From Lentisphaeria bacterium (lineage in GTDB: Bacteria > Verrucomicrobiota > Lentisphaeria > Victivallales > Victivallaceae): DNA of 61,407 bases. The position numbers and the translations under genes were made by a program. Where the stretch lies: the NCBI GenBank assembly GCA_017457105.1, contig JAFTIA010000002.1, positions 1-61,407 of the forward strand, given 5' to 3'. The notes under the pieces are model-generated. The model was not told the DNA's origin. It worked only from the letters and a program-made list of their open reading frames with translations, and ran no database searches. Position 1 is the stretch's first letter. Every line of letters starts with the position of its first letter. Below, piece after piece: positions 35,560-44,471 of this stretch.

Positions 35560-35587
35560 TTGATTGTTCGGATGGACGGTATATATT
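35560..35587 (+). promoter_or_regulatory. Promoter of the nusA operon
   Basis: TTGATT (35560-35565), 16-base spacer, TATATT (35582-35587). The predicted start is near 35594, which gives a leader of about 150 bases containing a strong terminator hairpin (35662-35701). Confidence 0.6.
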
Positions 35588-35661
35588 ATAACAGTGCTGT
35601 ATGAGGAGGAAAAAGCGAGTAGCGCGGTTCTTCCCCTGCTTTGTCACGACAATTTCGAGGT

Positions 35662-35702
35662 AAAAAGTGGGAGAAAAACTGTGTTTTGTCCCGCTTTTTT
35701 TA
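35662..35702 (+). terminator. Attenuator-type terminator in the nusA leader
   Basis: AAAAAGTGGGA (35662-35672) pairs with TCCCGCTTTTT (35689-35699), with one G-T pair. The inside is extended by AAAAC/GTTTT around a TGT loop, and seven T follow. It lies inside the transcribed leader, 44 bases before the nusA start codon, so most transcripts should stop here unless termination is relieved. No leader peptide with a good ribosome binding site is visible. Confidence 0.75.
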
Positions 35703-35745
35703 TTATATTTCGATGCGGGAATTTTACAGTAAGGAGGAATGGGAC

Positions 35746-36960
35746 ATGTTGAACGAACTTTTGACGATCGTTGAATCGATCGAGCGTGAACGCGGAATCA
35801 GCCGTGATCTTCTGATCAAGGCACTGGAAACGGCTATTTTGACGGCTTCCCGGAAAAGTATTCACCCGGCAAGCAATCTGGAAGTGAAAATTGAGCCTGC
35901 CACCTGCAAAATTCAGGTCTGGGCAAAGTTGGAGGTCGTGGAATCCAACCCCAATAATGACCAGCTTTTGCTGGCTCGGGCACAGGAAATGCTGCCCAAT
36001 GTCAAAGTTGGCGACATTGTGGATTGGGAAGTTACCCCCCGCAATTTCGGACGCATTGCCGCACAAACGGCAAAACAGGCCATTATGCAGCAGCTCCGTC
36101 AGGCAGAAAAACTGGCGGTTCAGGGCGAGTTTGCGAACCAGATCGGTCAGTTGATCTCCGGAACTGTGCGCCGTTTTGAAAATGGCAGCCTCATCATTGA
36201 CTTCGGCCGTGCAGAAGGGATCATGGGCCCCCGGGACAAAGTCCATGGCGAGCAGTACATGCCCGGGGATCATATCCGGTGCGTGCTGATGAAAATCGAT
36301 ATCACCTCCCCCGGCCCCAGCCTTATTGTTTCCCGCACCTGTCCGGAATTTGTCCGGCATCTCTTTGAAATTGAAGTTGCCGAAATCCATGAAGGCGTGG
36401 TGCAGATCGCAGCTATTGCCCGGGAAGCAGGGAGCCGTACCAAAATTGCTGTTACCAGCAGCGACCCCAGAGTGGATGCAGTCGGCGCATGCGTCGGTAT
36501 CCGCGGTGCCCGGGTGAAGGGTATCACCAATGAACTTAACGGCGAACGAATTGACGTGATCCCCTACGATGAAGACATCCGGAAGTTTGCGGAAAATGCG
36601 CTGCAACCCGCAAAAGTCCTTTCTGTGGATGTAGACGAAGCCCGGCATGAATTGATCGTGCATGTCAATGAAGAACAGTCCAAACTTGCTTTCGGCAAGA
36701 AAGCACAGAATGTCCGGTTGAGCAGCCGCCTGATCGGCTGGAATATCAGCATCATCATCGAAGGCGGTCTGGAAGAAAAGATCAACCGGGCAGCCGTGGA
36801 TCTGGCCAGTGTTCTTCGGATCTCCACCGGCACAGCGGATAAACTGGTCCGTGCAGGATTTGTGACGGCGGATGGCGTACGGGCTGCAGATGAAGATGCG
36901 CTTTTTGCGATCGAAAATATTGACATTGAAGAATTGAAACAGGCATTGGCCCGGCTGTAA
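35746..36960 (+). CDS. nusA: Transcription termination/antitermination factor NusA
   Basis: A 404-residue RNA polymerase-associated factor. It has an N-terminal domain with RGISRDLLIKALETAILTASRK, an S1 domain (GQLISGTVRRFENGSLIIDFG ... YMPGDHIRCVLM), KH1 (IHEGVVQIAAIAREAGSRTKIAV, GACVGIRGARVKGITNELNGERID) and KH2 (LAFGKKAQNVRLSSRLIGWNI). It ends with a single short helix-hairpin-helix-like region rather than the two acidic repeats of E. coli. ATG 35746 is chosen because AAGGAGG stands 8 bases upstream. rimP, which normally precedes nusA, is absent; only the attenuated leader is there. Confidence 0.96.
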   Translation: MLNELLTIVESIERERGISRDLLIKALETAILTASRKSIHPASNLEVKIEPATCKIQVWAKLEVVESNPNNDQLLLARAQEMLPNVKVGDIVDWEVTPRNFGRIAAQTAKQAIMQQLRQAEKLAVQGEFANQIGQLISGTVRRFENGSLIIDFGRAEGIMGPRDKVHGEQYMPGDHIRCVLMKIDITSPGPSLIVSRTCPEFVRHLFEIEVAEIHEGVVQIAAIAREAGSRTKIAVTSSDPRVDAVGACVGIRGARVKGITNELNGERIDVIPYDEDIRKFAENALQPAKVLSVDVDEARHELIVHVNEEQSKLAFGKKAQNVRLSSRLIGWNISIIIEGGLEEKINRAAVDLASVLRISTGTADKLVRAGFVTADGVRAADEDALFAIENIDIEELKQALARL

Positions 36961-36999
36961 GGCTGCGGCGGAGAAAAAGAAAACGTCGGGAGGTAGATT

Positions 37000-39192
37000 G
37001 TGAACGAAGAAGAAAAAAAGCAGGCGATGGAACCCGGCAAGCCCGCCAAGACTGAAAAAACAGCCAAGACGACCGCCAAAAAGACGACCGCCAAAAAAAC
37101 GGATGATGCCGCGGCAGAAAAAACAACCAAAACAACAGTAAAGAAAACAACAGCCAGAAAGACGGAAACTGCGGAAAAAACGGCGAAACCCGCTCCGAAA
37201 AAGGCCGCTCCGAAAAAGACGGAAACAACTGAAAAAGCCGCCAAGCCCGCTGTCAAAAAAACGGTTGCCAAAAAAGATGAAGCGGCGGTGGAAAAAACGG
37301 CAAAAGCCGCTCCGAAAAAAGCTGCCCCGAAAAAGGAGGAAGCTCCGGCAAAGCAGGAAACAAAACCGGCGGCAAAGGCGGAAGCTGCTCCCGCTCCTGC
37401 CCCGTCGCAGTCCAAAAAAGTCACATTGGAATCGCCGATCATCATGCGGACACTGGCCGATGCCATCGGCCGCAAGCCCAATGAGATCATTACGGCCCTG
37501 ATGCAGTTTGGTGAACTTGCCAGCATCAATCAACCGGTCAGTGATGCCAATGCAAAAAAACTTTGTGAAAAATTCGGTTTTGAACTGGAAATCGGTGCCC
37601 GTCCGGAAAAACCGGCAGCTCCGGCTCCGGCTGTCCCCCAGCCTGCCAAAGCAAAAGCCGCCCCGGCGCCGATCGTACTGGAAGAGCGGCCGCCGGTCGT
37701 TACTTTTATGGGGCATGTGGACCACGGCAAAACTTCTTTGCAGGATGCCGTGCGCCATACCCATGTGGTGGACAAGGAAGCGGGGCGGATCACCCAGCAT
37801 ATCGGGGCATCCACCATTAAATATCAGGGCAAAACCATTACATTCATCGATACCCCCGGACACGAGGCCTTTACCAGCATGCGTGCCCGCGGTGCCAATG
37901 TTACCGATATTGCCGTTCTGGTGGTAGCCGCCAGCGAAGGCTTCAAGGAACAGACCGTGGAAGCTCTCAACCACGCACTGGCGGCCAAAGTCACCGTGAT
38001 CGTGGCCATGAATAAAATCGACCTGCCGGATGCGGATCCGGATAAAGTCCTCCGCCAGATGCAGCAGTACAATATCCCCAGCGAAGATTGGGGCGGTACG
38101 GTTGCCGCAGTCCGAGTCTCCGCCAAGACCGGCGAAGGATTGGATGAACTGCTTGACCGTATTCTGCTGGAAGCGGAAATGCTGGAGTTGAAGGCAAGCC
38201 CCCGCAATGAAGTGGATGCTGTTGTTCTGGAAGCACAGATGGAACAGGGGCTTGGCTCCACTGCCAGCGTACTTGTTCAGGACGGAACGCTGCGGGTGGG
38301 CGATATTGCCCTCTGCGGCGAAAGTTACGGCAAGATCCGTTCCCTTATTTCTGATAAGGGCGAACGGGTCAAATCTGCCGGCCCCAGCACACCTGTGAAA
38401 CTGGTGGGGCTGAACAGTGTCCCCTCTGCCGGGGATAAGTTGACGATCGTGGCTTCTGAAAAAATTGCCCGGCAGGAAGTGGAACAGCGGATCGCAGAAA
38501 AACGCAGTTCCATTGCCGCCAAAGCTCCGTCCATGCTGACGGCGGATGATCTTTTCAGCAAGCTTTCCAGCGACGAACTGCAGACATTGAATCTGGTGAT
38601 CAAGTCGGACGTCCGCGGTTCCGGGGAAGCCATTGAGCAATCTCTGGCAAAACTGCCCAGAGACAAGGTCAAGTCCGAAGTTCTGATGAATGCCGTTGGT
38701 GCCATTACGGAAAATGATGTTATGCTTGCGGCGGCATCCCAGGCGATCATCGTCGGCTTCCATGTACGGGTCAACCCCGGGGTCAACGATCTTGCCAAGC
38801 GACAGGGTGTGGAGATCCGTCTTTACAGCGTGATCTATGAATTGCTGGAAGATATTACAGACGCCCTCACCGGCAAACTGGAACCGGAAAAGCGGGAAAC
38901 CACTCTGGGGCAGGCAAAAATCCTGCAGATCTTTGAATTGACCAAGGGGCCGAAAATCTGCGGCTGCCTGGTGGAATCCGGGTTGGTTCGCAACAATGCA
39001 AAAGTCCGGGTGCTCCGCAATGGGGAACTGATCTACACCGGTGCAGTTGCCGGGTTGAAACGGTTCAAAGATGATGTCAAAGAAGTCAAGAGCGGGCTGG
39101 AATGCGGTATCCGTCTGGACAACTTTGCAGATTTTGAACCGGGCGATATTGTGGAATTCTTTGAAATCGAACTGAAAAAAGCGACACTGTAA
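37000..39192 (+). CDS. infB: Translation initiation factor IF-2
   Basis: GTPase that places initiator tRNA on the ribosome; 730 residues from a GTG start with GGGAGGT upstream. Residues about 10-135 are a low-complexity lysine/alanine/threonine array (TAKK, PKKA and VKKT units) like histone H1 tails. Then comes the IF-2 N-terminal fold (MRTLADAIGRKPNEIITALMQFG) and the G domain with MGHVDHGKTSLQD (G1), DTPGHEAF (G3) and NKIDLPDA (G4). Domains II to IV end GIRLDNFADFEPGDIVEFF. It lies between nusA and rbfA, the standard order. Confidence 0.97.
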   Translation: MNEEEKKQAMEPGKPAKTEKTAKTTAKKTTAKKTDDAAAEKTTKTTVKKTTARKTETAEKTAKPAPKKAAPKKTETTEKAAKPAVKKTVAKKDEAAVEKTAKAAPKKAAPKKEEAPAKQETKPAAKAEAAPAPAPSQSKKVTLESPIIMRTLADAIGRKPNEIITALMQFGELASINQPVSDANAKKLCEKFGFELEIGARPEKPAAPAPAVPQPAKAKAAPAPIVLEERPPVVTFMGHVDHGKTSLQDAVRHTHVVDKEAGRITQHIGASTIKYQGKTITFIDTPGHEAFTSMRARGANVTDIAVLVVAASEGFKEQTVEALNHALAAKVTVIVAMNKIDLPDADPDKVLRQMQQYNIPSEDWGGTVAAVRVSAKTGEGLDELLDRILLEAEMLELKASPRNEVDAVVLEAQMEQGLGSTASVLVQDGTLRVGDIALCGESYGKIRSLISDKGERVKSAGPSTPVKLVGLNSVPSAGDKLTIVASEKIARQEVEQRIAEKRSSIAAKAPSMLTADDLFSKLSSDELQTLNLVIKSDVRGSGEAIEQSLAKLPRDKVKSEVLMNAVGAITENDVMLAAASQAIIVGFHVRVNPGVNDLAKRQGVEIRLYSVIYELLEDITDALTGKLEPEKRETTLGQAKILQIFELTKGPKICGCLVESGLVRNNAKVRVLRNGELIYTGAVAGLKRFKDDVKEVKSGLECGIRLDNFADFEPGDIVEFFEIELKKATL

Positions 39193-39194
39193 CT

Positions 39195-39614
39195 ATGGGG
39201 CGCAATAATTACAATACTGAACGGTCAGGCGGAAAAGTGGACCGTCTGCTCCGGGTCAATGAACTGATCAAACGGGAACTGGCAGGATTGCTGGAACGCG
39301 ATCCTGTTCCCGGTTTGTCCGGCGTGCTGGTTTCCATTACGGAAGTAAATTGCAGCGTGGATCTCCGGAATGCAGGGGTTTACGTCAGCATTTTCGGTGC
39401 CAAAGGGCATTCTGTGGAAGAGCAGGTGTTAAAGCACCTTGCCAAATGCCGTCCGGATTGGCAGCATAAACTTGCGGTCACTTTGGGCTTCAAACGCACT
39501 CCGGTACTCTCGTTTGAACTGGACGGCCGTCAGGCGGCAGGGGATCGGGTGTTGGAACTTTTGCGGGAAACCGAAGCAGAAATGCAGGATCAGCCCGGAG
39601 AAAAAGAGTTATGA
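39195..39614 (+). CDS. rbfA: Ribosome-binding factor A
   Basis: A 139-residue 30S maturation factor with a KH-type fold. The pattern RVNELIKRELAGLLERDPVP, VLVSITEVNCSVDLRNAGVYVSIFG (the usual T-x-V-x-x-x-x-D-L-x-x-A-x-V-y-v-s) and LGFKRTPVLSFELD (RxxPxLxF) is diagnostic. The start codon comes 2 bases after the infB stop. Its stop overlaps the ATG of the next gene (ATGA). Confidence 0.93.
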   Translation: MGRNNYNTERSGGKVDRLLRVNELIKRELAGLLERDPVPGLSGVLVSITEVNCSVDLRNAGVYVSIFGAKGHSVEEQVLKHLAKCRPDWQHKLAVTLGFKRTPVLSFELDGRQAAGDRVLELLRETEAEMQDQPGEKEL

Positions 39615-40603
39615 TCACACGCAATCTGGATATCGTCTATGCTGCGGATATTCTGCGCCAGTTGGATAATGTCCTGATTTTGACCCATGTCAAACCGGAC
39701 GGAGATGCCCTGGGGTCTGCCCTGGGGCTGGCGGCGCTGATGCGGGGCAATATGCGCCATGCAAAGGTTCTGCTGCCGGAGCCGGTACCGGAAAAGTATC
39801 GGATTTTTGCAGAAGGCGTGGATATTCTTACTCAAGCCCCGGAAAATCCGGAAGATGAGTTTGATGCACTGATCGTGGTGGATTGTGCCGCCAATGAACG
39901 GGTCGCTGCCGGAGCCGGATTTGATTTTCCCCGGGAAGATATTTCCATCTTGAATATTGACCATCACCCGGGGAATGCGGTCAAGGCGGAATGGACCTGC
40001 GTGCTCCCGGAAGCGGCGGCAACAGCAGAAATCCTTGTCCGGATGGCAAATTTGATCGACTGGGATATCACACCGCAGGCAGCCACGCTGCTTCTTCTGG
40101 GGATCATTACAGATACCGGATGTTTCCGGTTCAGCAATACCAAACCGGAAACCTTGCGGACTGCGGCGGAACTGCTGGAAAATGATGCAGATCAAGCCAT
40201 GATCATTGATGCGGTGTATTTTTCCATGCCCCGGTCACAGCAATTATTTACGGCGGAAATGGTACAAACTCATACCGTGCTGGATTTTGACGGGCAATAC
40301 GCCTGTGCGGTCATTCCGGAAGAGCTGTGCAAAAAATACCAGTTCAATATGCGTGACGGGGAAACATTGATCGAATCATTGCGCGAGATCCGCGGTGTCA
40401 AAATTGCGGCATTGCTGTATCAGACTGCCGATAAAAAGGTTAAAATTTCGCTCCGGAGCAAAGATCCGGAAACCCCTGTGGGGCCTCTTGCAAGATCACT
40501 GGGGGGTGGCGGACATGAAATGGCTGCCGGAGTGACCTTGGGGGATTGCGATTTGCAAGGTGCCGCGGCCATACTGCGCGGAGAAGTGAGTAAATTATTG
40601 TGA
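39611..40603 (+). CDS. nrnA: DHH-family nanoRNase / pAp phosphatase (NrnA)
   Basis: A 330-residue phosphoesterase that degrades 2-5-nt RNAs and 3'-phosphoadenosine 5'-phosphate in NrnA-type bacteria. Metal motifs of the DHH domain: HVKPDGDALGS, VVDCAANE, NIDHHPGN and ITDTGCFRFSNT. The DHHA1 domain ends with GGGGHEMAAG. It overlaps rbfA (ATGA) and truB (GTGA), the frequent rbfA-nrnA-truB order. Confidence 0.94.
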   Translation: MITRNLDIVYAADILRQLDNVLILTHVKPDGDALGSALGLAALMRGNMRHAKVLLPEPVPEKYRIFAEGVDILTQAPENPEDEFDALIVVDCAANERVAAGAGFDFPREDISILNIDHHPGNAVKAEWTCVLPEAAATAEILVRMANLIDWDITPQAATLLLLGIITDTGCFRFSNTKPETLRTAAELLENDADQAMIIDAVYFSMPRSQQLFTAEMVQTHTVLDFDGQYACAVIPEELCKKYQFNMRDGETLIESLREIRGVKIAALLYQTADKKVKISLRSKDPETPVGPLARSLGGGGHEMAAGVTLGDCDLQGAAAILRGEVSKLL

Positions 40604-41358
40604 GATATAATCCGAAAAAACATCGTTTGCCGCCTTTTACATCCAGCGGCGTTCTACTGGTGGACAAACCGGCTGAATGGACCAGTTTTGATGTGGTCAA
40701 TTTTGTCCGGGCCCGGTTCAATGTCCCGAAAGTCGGGCATTGCGGCACACTGGATCCGGCTGCGACCGGACTTCTTGTGCTGGTTCTGGGAAAATTCACC
40801 GCATTGAGCCAGAAATTCAGCGGAGAAGATAAAGTTTATGATGCCACGCTGCTTCTGGGGCAGGAAACTGATTCCGGGGACATTACAGGGGAAGTCATTG
40901 CCACCGGGGATGTTTCTCTTGTTACAGAAGAAATGGTGAGGGATCAATTTCAAAAATTTATCGGTCCCCAGATGCAAGTCCCGCCCATGGTTTCCGCCAT
41001 CAAAGTCGATGGCAAAAAGTTGTACGAACTTGCCCGGGAAGGCAAAGTTATTGAACGGGAAGCAAAAGAGATCACCATCCATGAACTGGCGATCTCCCGT
41101 CTGGAATTGCCGGAATGTGATTTCAGAATGCACTGTTCCAAAGGAACTTATGTCCGTTCCTTCTGTTCCGATATCGGCAAAGAACTTGGTTGTTACGGCA
41201 CCTTGAAGGCATTGCGGCGGATCCGGAGCGGCATGTTTGAATTGGCGGATGCTATTACGGTGGATCAGTTGAAGACCATGGAACAGGCGGATCTGGATAT
41301 TCATTTGCGGAAATATCTTTACGAAAAACTTTCCAGAATACAGGGGTTGCAGGCATGA
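40600..41358 (+). CDS. truB: tRNA pseudouridine-55 synthase TruB
   Basis: A 252-residue enzyme making the universal pseudouridine 55 in the T loop of tRNA. LLVDKPAEWTSFDVVNFVR, the catalytic GHCGTLDPAATGLLVL (Asp in the LDP), KVYDATLLLGQETDSGDITG and CSKGTYVRSFCSDIGKELG are the family motifs. It uses a GTG start inside the overlap with the nrnA stop. Its own stop overlaps the ATG of the unknown gene that follows. Confidence 0.95.
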   Translation: MRYNPKKHRLPPFTSSGVLLVDKPAEWTSFDVVNFVRARFNVPKVGHCGTLDPAATGLLVLVLGKFTALSQKFSGEDKVYDATLLLGQETDSGDITGEVIATGDVSLVTEEMVRDQFQKFIGPQMQVPPMVSAIKVDGKKLYELAREGKVIEREAKEITIHELAISRLELPECDFRMHCSKGTYVRSFCSDIGKELGCYGTLKALRRIRSGMFELADAITVDQLKTMEQADLDIHLRKYLYEKLSRIQGLQA

Positions 41359-42848
41359 AAAATTCGGAACAGGAATTCTCCCTTCAACAGTTGGAAATGG
41401 CGATTGATGCTGCACGGATGTGCGGTGCGGGGTGTTTTTCAGTACAGGATGTCCTTGCCAAACTGCCCGGAGCGAAAAAAGATGCAGTGCTGGAAAACCG
41501 TATATTGCGGATGCTGGATGCCGATGAAGCTCTTTTCCGTGACGGCGAAGATGTTTTTTGCGGCAAAGCGGAGTTTTTTACCGGCAAAACATTTTTGATC
41601 ACGCCGGACAGTTTTGAAATCAGTCAGGGGATTCTGGTTCCGGGACACCGGACTGCGGCATTTGTATCGCCGGAAGTCTTTCCCTCCGAAGTGGAAATGA
41701 CGGATGGCGAAAGCCAAAATATTTTTGAGATGAAAGATTTTTCTGCCGATCTGGACATGATCTACAACTATTACCTTCTGCTGGGGAGCGAACAGTTGAT
41801 GGATTATCTGACAGCGGATCATCCGGATAATGCGGGGCTGATTTCCGGCAATGGCGGTCAGAAGGCCACGATCTGCGTTTATGACATGGCAGACTTTTAT
41901 AAAGCGCACGACTTTCAGCCCGGGGATGCCTTGATCTGCACGGTAAAAGACTGGCAGAACGGCAAAATCTCCATTCAATATCTTGCCGCCGCAGACCGGA
42001 AAAACGGGACGGATTGGGATGATGCCTTTACTGCGGCACTGGAAGATGTAATCCAAAATTTTGAACATTATTTTGATATTCCGGAACAGTTGGCATGGGG
42101 CTTTTTCTACGGCAGGAATGCACTTTTCGGCAAACCGGAAAAAATGCTTTCCTGCGATGAATTCATCCGGAAAACGGATCGCATTGAAATCACCTATCAG
42201 GAAGATCATACCGTCCTGACAAGTTGTTCGGATGATTTCGATACGGACAGCGGCTTTGACCACGATGACCACTGTTCCTGCGGGGATGAGCATCATCATC
42301 ACCATCACAACGATATTCCGGAGGAAGTCCGCATTTCCCGTGGGGAAACGGAAGACTTTGCCAAACTGCTCCGGGAACTGGGGCTTTTCCTTACGCCGGT
42401 GGAAGTGGACAGTTACATTCTGGACAGCTGCAGTTTCCGGGCACCGGATTATGATGATTTCTTCCGCCGTTGTTTCGGCGGGACAGATTTGAATTTTGCC
42501 GATGATGCGCAGGAAGCGGTTTTCCACAACATGGTGGAAGAGCGCTGGGAAACTTTCACTGCCAATTATGACAGGGAAAGTGATACCGTCAAGGCGGAAT
42601 TGCGCGGCTCGATCCTTGAAATTCTGGACGAAAAGATCGCCTTTTTGAACAGTGTGGAAAATCCGGAATCTCTGGCGGCAACAGAAATGCGCCGGTTGGC
42701 AGAAATTTCTATTTATCTGGATGAAGTGTTGCGGCTTCTCAATTCTCCCAAGCACGAATTGAAAGAAGATGAAGCCGAAGAAATGGCGGAAAAAGTAGCA
42801 GACCTGGCAGATACCCAGACTGCTGTGATCGAAAAATTACAAAATTGA
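41355..42848 (+). CDS. Acidic protein with a His/Cys cluster, unknown function (497 aa)
   Basis: Not recognised. It begins in the ATGA overlap with truB, so it is translationally coupled to the translation-factor operon. It is a soluble, strongly acidic protein without signal peptide or membrane segment. Around residues 298-320 is a cluster, DHDDHCSCGDEHHHHHHND, that should bind divalent metal. Before it lies a helical part with LDMIYNYYLLLGSEQLMDYL; after it a charged helical region ending with an E/A/K-rich helix. Base composition and codon use look like the neighbours. It could be a metal-sensing or accessory translation protein, but nothing in the sequence proves this. Confidence 0.7.
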   Translation: MKNSEQEFSLQQLEMAIDAARMCGAGCFSVQDVLAKLPGAKKDAVLENRILRMLDADEALFRDGEDVFCGKAEFFTGKTFLITPDSFEISQGILVPGHRTAAFVSPEVFPSEVEMTDGESQNIFEMKDFSADLDMIYNYYLLLGSEQLMDYLTADHPDNAGLISGNGGQKATICVYDMADFYKAHDFQPGDALICTVKDWQNGKISIQYLAAADRKNGTDWDDAFTAALEDVIQNFEHYFDIPEQLAWGFFYGRNALFGKPEKMLSCDEFIRKTDRIEITYQEDHTVLTSCSDDFDTDSGFDHDDHCSCGDEHHHHHHNDIPEEVRISRGETEDFAKLLRELGLFLTPVEVDSYILDSCSFRAPDYDDFFRRCFGGTDLNFADDAQEAVFHNMVEERWETFTANYDRESDTVKAELRGSILEILDEKIAFLNSVENPESLAATEMRRLAEISIYLDEVLRLLNSPKHELKEDEAEEMAEKVADLADTQTAVIEKLQN

Positions 42849-42872
42849 TTTATTATAAACGGAGGAAAACGC

Positions 42873-44468
42873 ATGGAAAAAATCTTTGCCAGCGGCAATG
42901 AAGCTGTCGCCCGGGCCGCTTTTGATTGCGGCGTATCCCGCGGCGTAGGGTATCCCGGCACACCGTCCACGGAGATTCTGGAAAACTTCTCTCTCCTCGG
43001 CGGCACGGCAGAATGGGCTCCCAACGAAAAAGTAGCTTTGGAAGTCGGTATCGGCGTGGCACTTGCCCACGGCAGATCCCTTGTAACCATGAAGCATGTG
43101 GGTTTGAACGTGGCGGCCGATCCGTTGTTCACCATTGCTTACTCCGGCACGCCGGGGGGGCTGGTGATCGTTTCTGCGGACGATCCCGGGCTGGCATCCA
43201 GCCAGAATGAACAGGATAACCGCAATTATGCCGCCGCCGCAGGGATCCCTATGCTGGAACCGGCGGATACACAGGAAGCGTATGACTTTACCCGCCGGGC
43301 GTTTGAACTTTCGGAAACCTACCGCACGCCGGTCCTGCTTCGCATGACCACCCGGGTCTGCCACTCCAAGTGCATCATGGCAACCAGAGAAAAAACCGCT
43401 GCTCCGGCAGTGAATTATGTCAAAGATGTGCAGAGCAACGTTATGGTTCCTGCTTTTGCCAAACTGGCGCACCGCCGTCTGCGTGCCCGTCTGGCGGAAA
43501 TCGCCCGGATCAATGATGAGGAAGGGGAATTTATCAAGGAAACGGCCGGCAGTGCCGACTTGGGCATCATCGCCACCGGCATTTCTGCCATGCACGCCCG
43601 GGAAGCGGCTCCGGAAGCCAGTTTCCTGCAGATCGGCTTGACCTATCCCCTCCCCATGGAACGGATCCGGAAATTTGCCGCTTCGGTAAAACGCTGTGTG
43701 GTGGTGGAAGAAGGCGACCCCATTCTTTATACCGCCTGCCGTGCCGCCGGAATCCCGGTGGATGGCAAGGATGAAATGTTCCGTTTCGGGGAATTGACCG
43801 TGGGGCGCATCCGCCGTCTGCTGGCGGGGGACCTTACACCGGAACCGGCGCCGCCTGCGGGCAAACCGCCGCAGCTCTGCGTGGGCTGCCCCCACCGCAA
43901 GACTTATGAAACACTGCGGGATTTGAACTGCATCGTTTCCGGGGATATCGGCTGCTACACGCTGGGCGTAATGCCCCCCTTCAGTGCGGTGGACAGCTGC
44001 GTCTGCATGGGAGCCTCCATCAATGTGGGACTTGGGTTGCGCCACACACTTCCGGAAGCGGAAGCACGCCGTGTGGTAAGCGTGATCGGGGACAGCACCT
44101 TCCTTCATACCGGGATCAACGGCATCGTGGAAATGGTGTATAACCGCCCTGCCACCGGCCATGTGGTACTGATTCTGGACAACTCCATTACAGCCATGAC
44201 CGGCTTGCAGGAAAATCCCTCCACCGGACGCAAACTGGATCACACACCTGCCCCGAAAGTCATTATTGAAGATGTGGTTAAGGCTATCGGCGTGGACCAT
44301 GTGGATATTATTGACACCACTGCCGAGCAGGATCGTTTTGCGGAACTGCTGAAAGAACGGCTTGCCGGAAACGATTTAAGCGTCATCATCTGCCGCCGTC
44401 CCTGCATTCTGGGGATGGTGAAAGCCAAACAGTATGAACTTGCCAATGCCGCCGGAAAGGGGGAATAA
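42873..44468 (+). CDS. iorA: Indolepyruvate:ferredoxin oxidoreductase alpha subunit, short form
   Basis: Thiamine-diphosphate subunit that oxidatively decarboxylates aryl pyruvates to aryl acetyl-CoA with ferredoxin, an anaerobic amino-acid fermentation step. Seen: GVGYPGTPSTEILE and MKHVGLNVAADPLF at the N-terminus, LCVGCPHRKTYETL, and the ThDP motif SGDIGCYTLG ... GDSTFLHTGINGIVEMVYN. At 531 residues it ends soon after CRRPCIL, so the C-terminal 2[4Fe-4S] ferredoxin domain of classical IorA is absent. ACGGAGG precedes the ATG. iorB follows after 3 bases. Confidence 0.92.
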   Translation: MEKIFASGNEAVARAAFDCGVSRGVGYPGTPSTEILENFSLLGGTAEWAPNEKVALEVGIGVALAHGRSLVTMKHVGLNVAADPLFTIAYSGTPGGLVIVSADDPGLASSQNEQDNRNYAAAAGIPMLEPADTQEAYDFTRRAFELSETYRTPVLLRMTTRVCHSKCIMATREKTAAPAVNYVKDVQSNVMVPAFAKLAHRRLRARLAEIARINDEEGEFIKETAGSADLGIIATGISAMHAREAAPEASFLQIGLTYPLPMERIRKFAASVKRCVVVEEGDPILYTACRAAGIPVDGKDEMFRFGELTVGRIRRLLAGDLTPEPAPPAGKPPQLCVGCPHRKTYETLRDLNCIVSGDIGCYTLGVMPPFSAVDSCVCMGASINVGLGLRHTLPEAEARRVVSVIGDSTFLHTGINGIVEMVYNRPATGHVVLILDNSITAMTGLQENPSTGRKLDHTPAPKVIIEDVVKAIGVDHVDIIDTTAEQDRFAELLKERLAGNDLSVIICRRPCILGMVKAKQYELANAAGKGE

Positions 44469-44471
44469 ATC

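Noticed and set aside
35644..38763. 1039-codon open frame opposite nusA/infB
   Set aside because: It is a shadow of the two genes. Its phenylalanine/glycine-rich part is simply the complement of the lysine/alanine repeats of IF-2.
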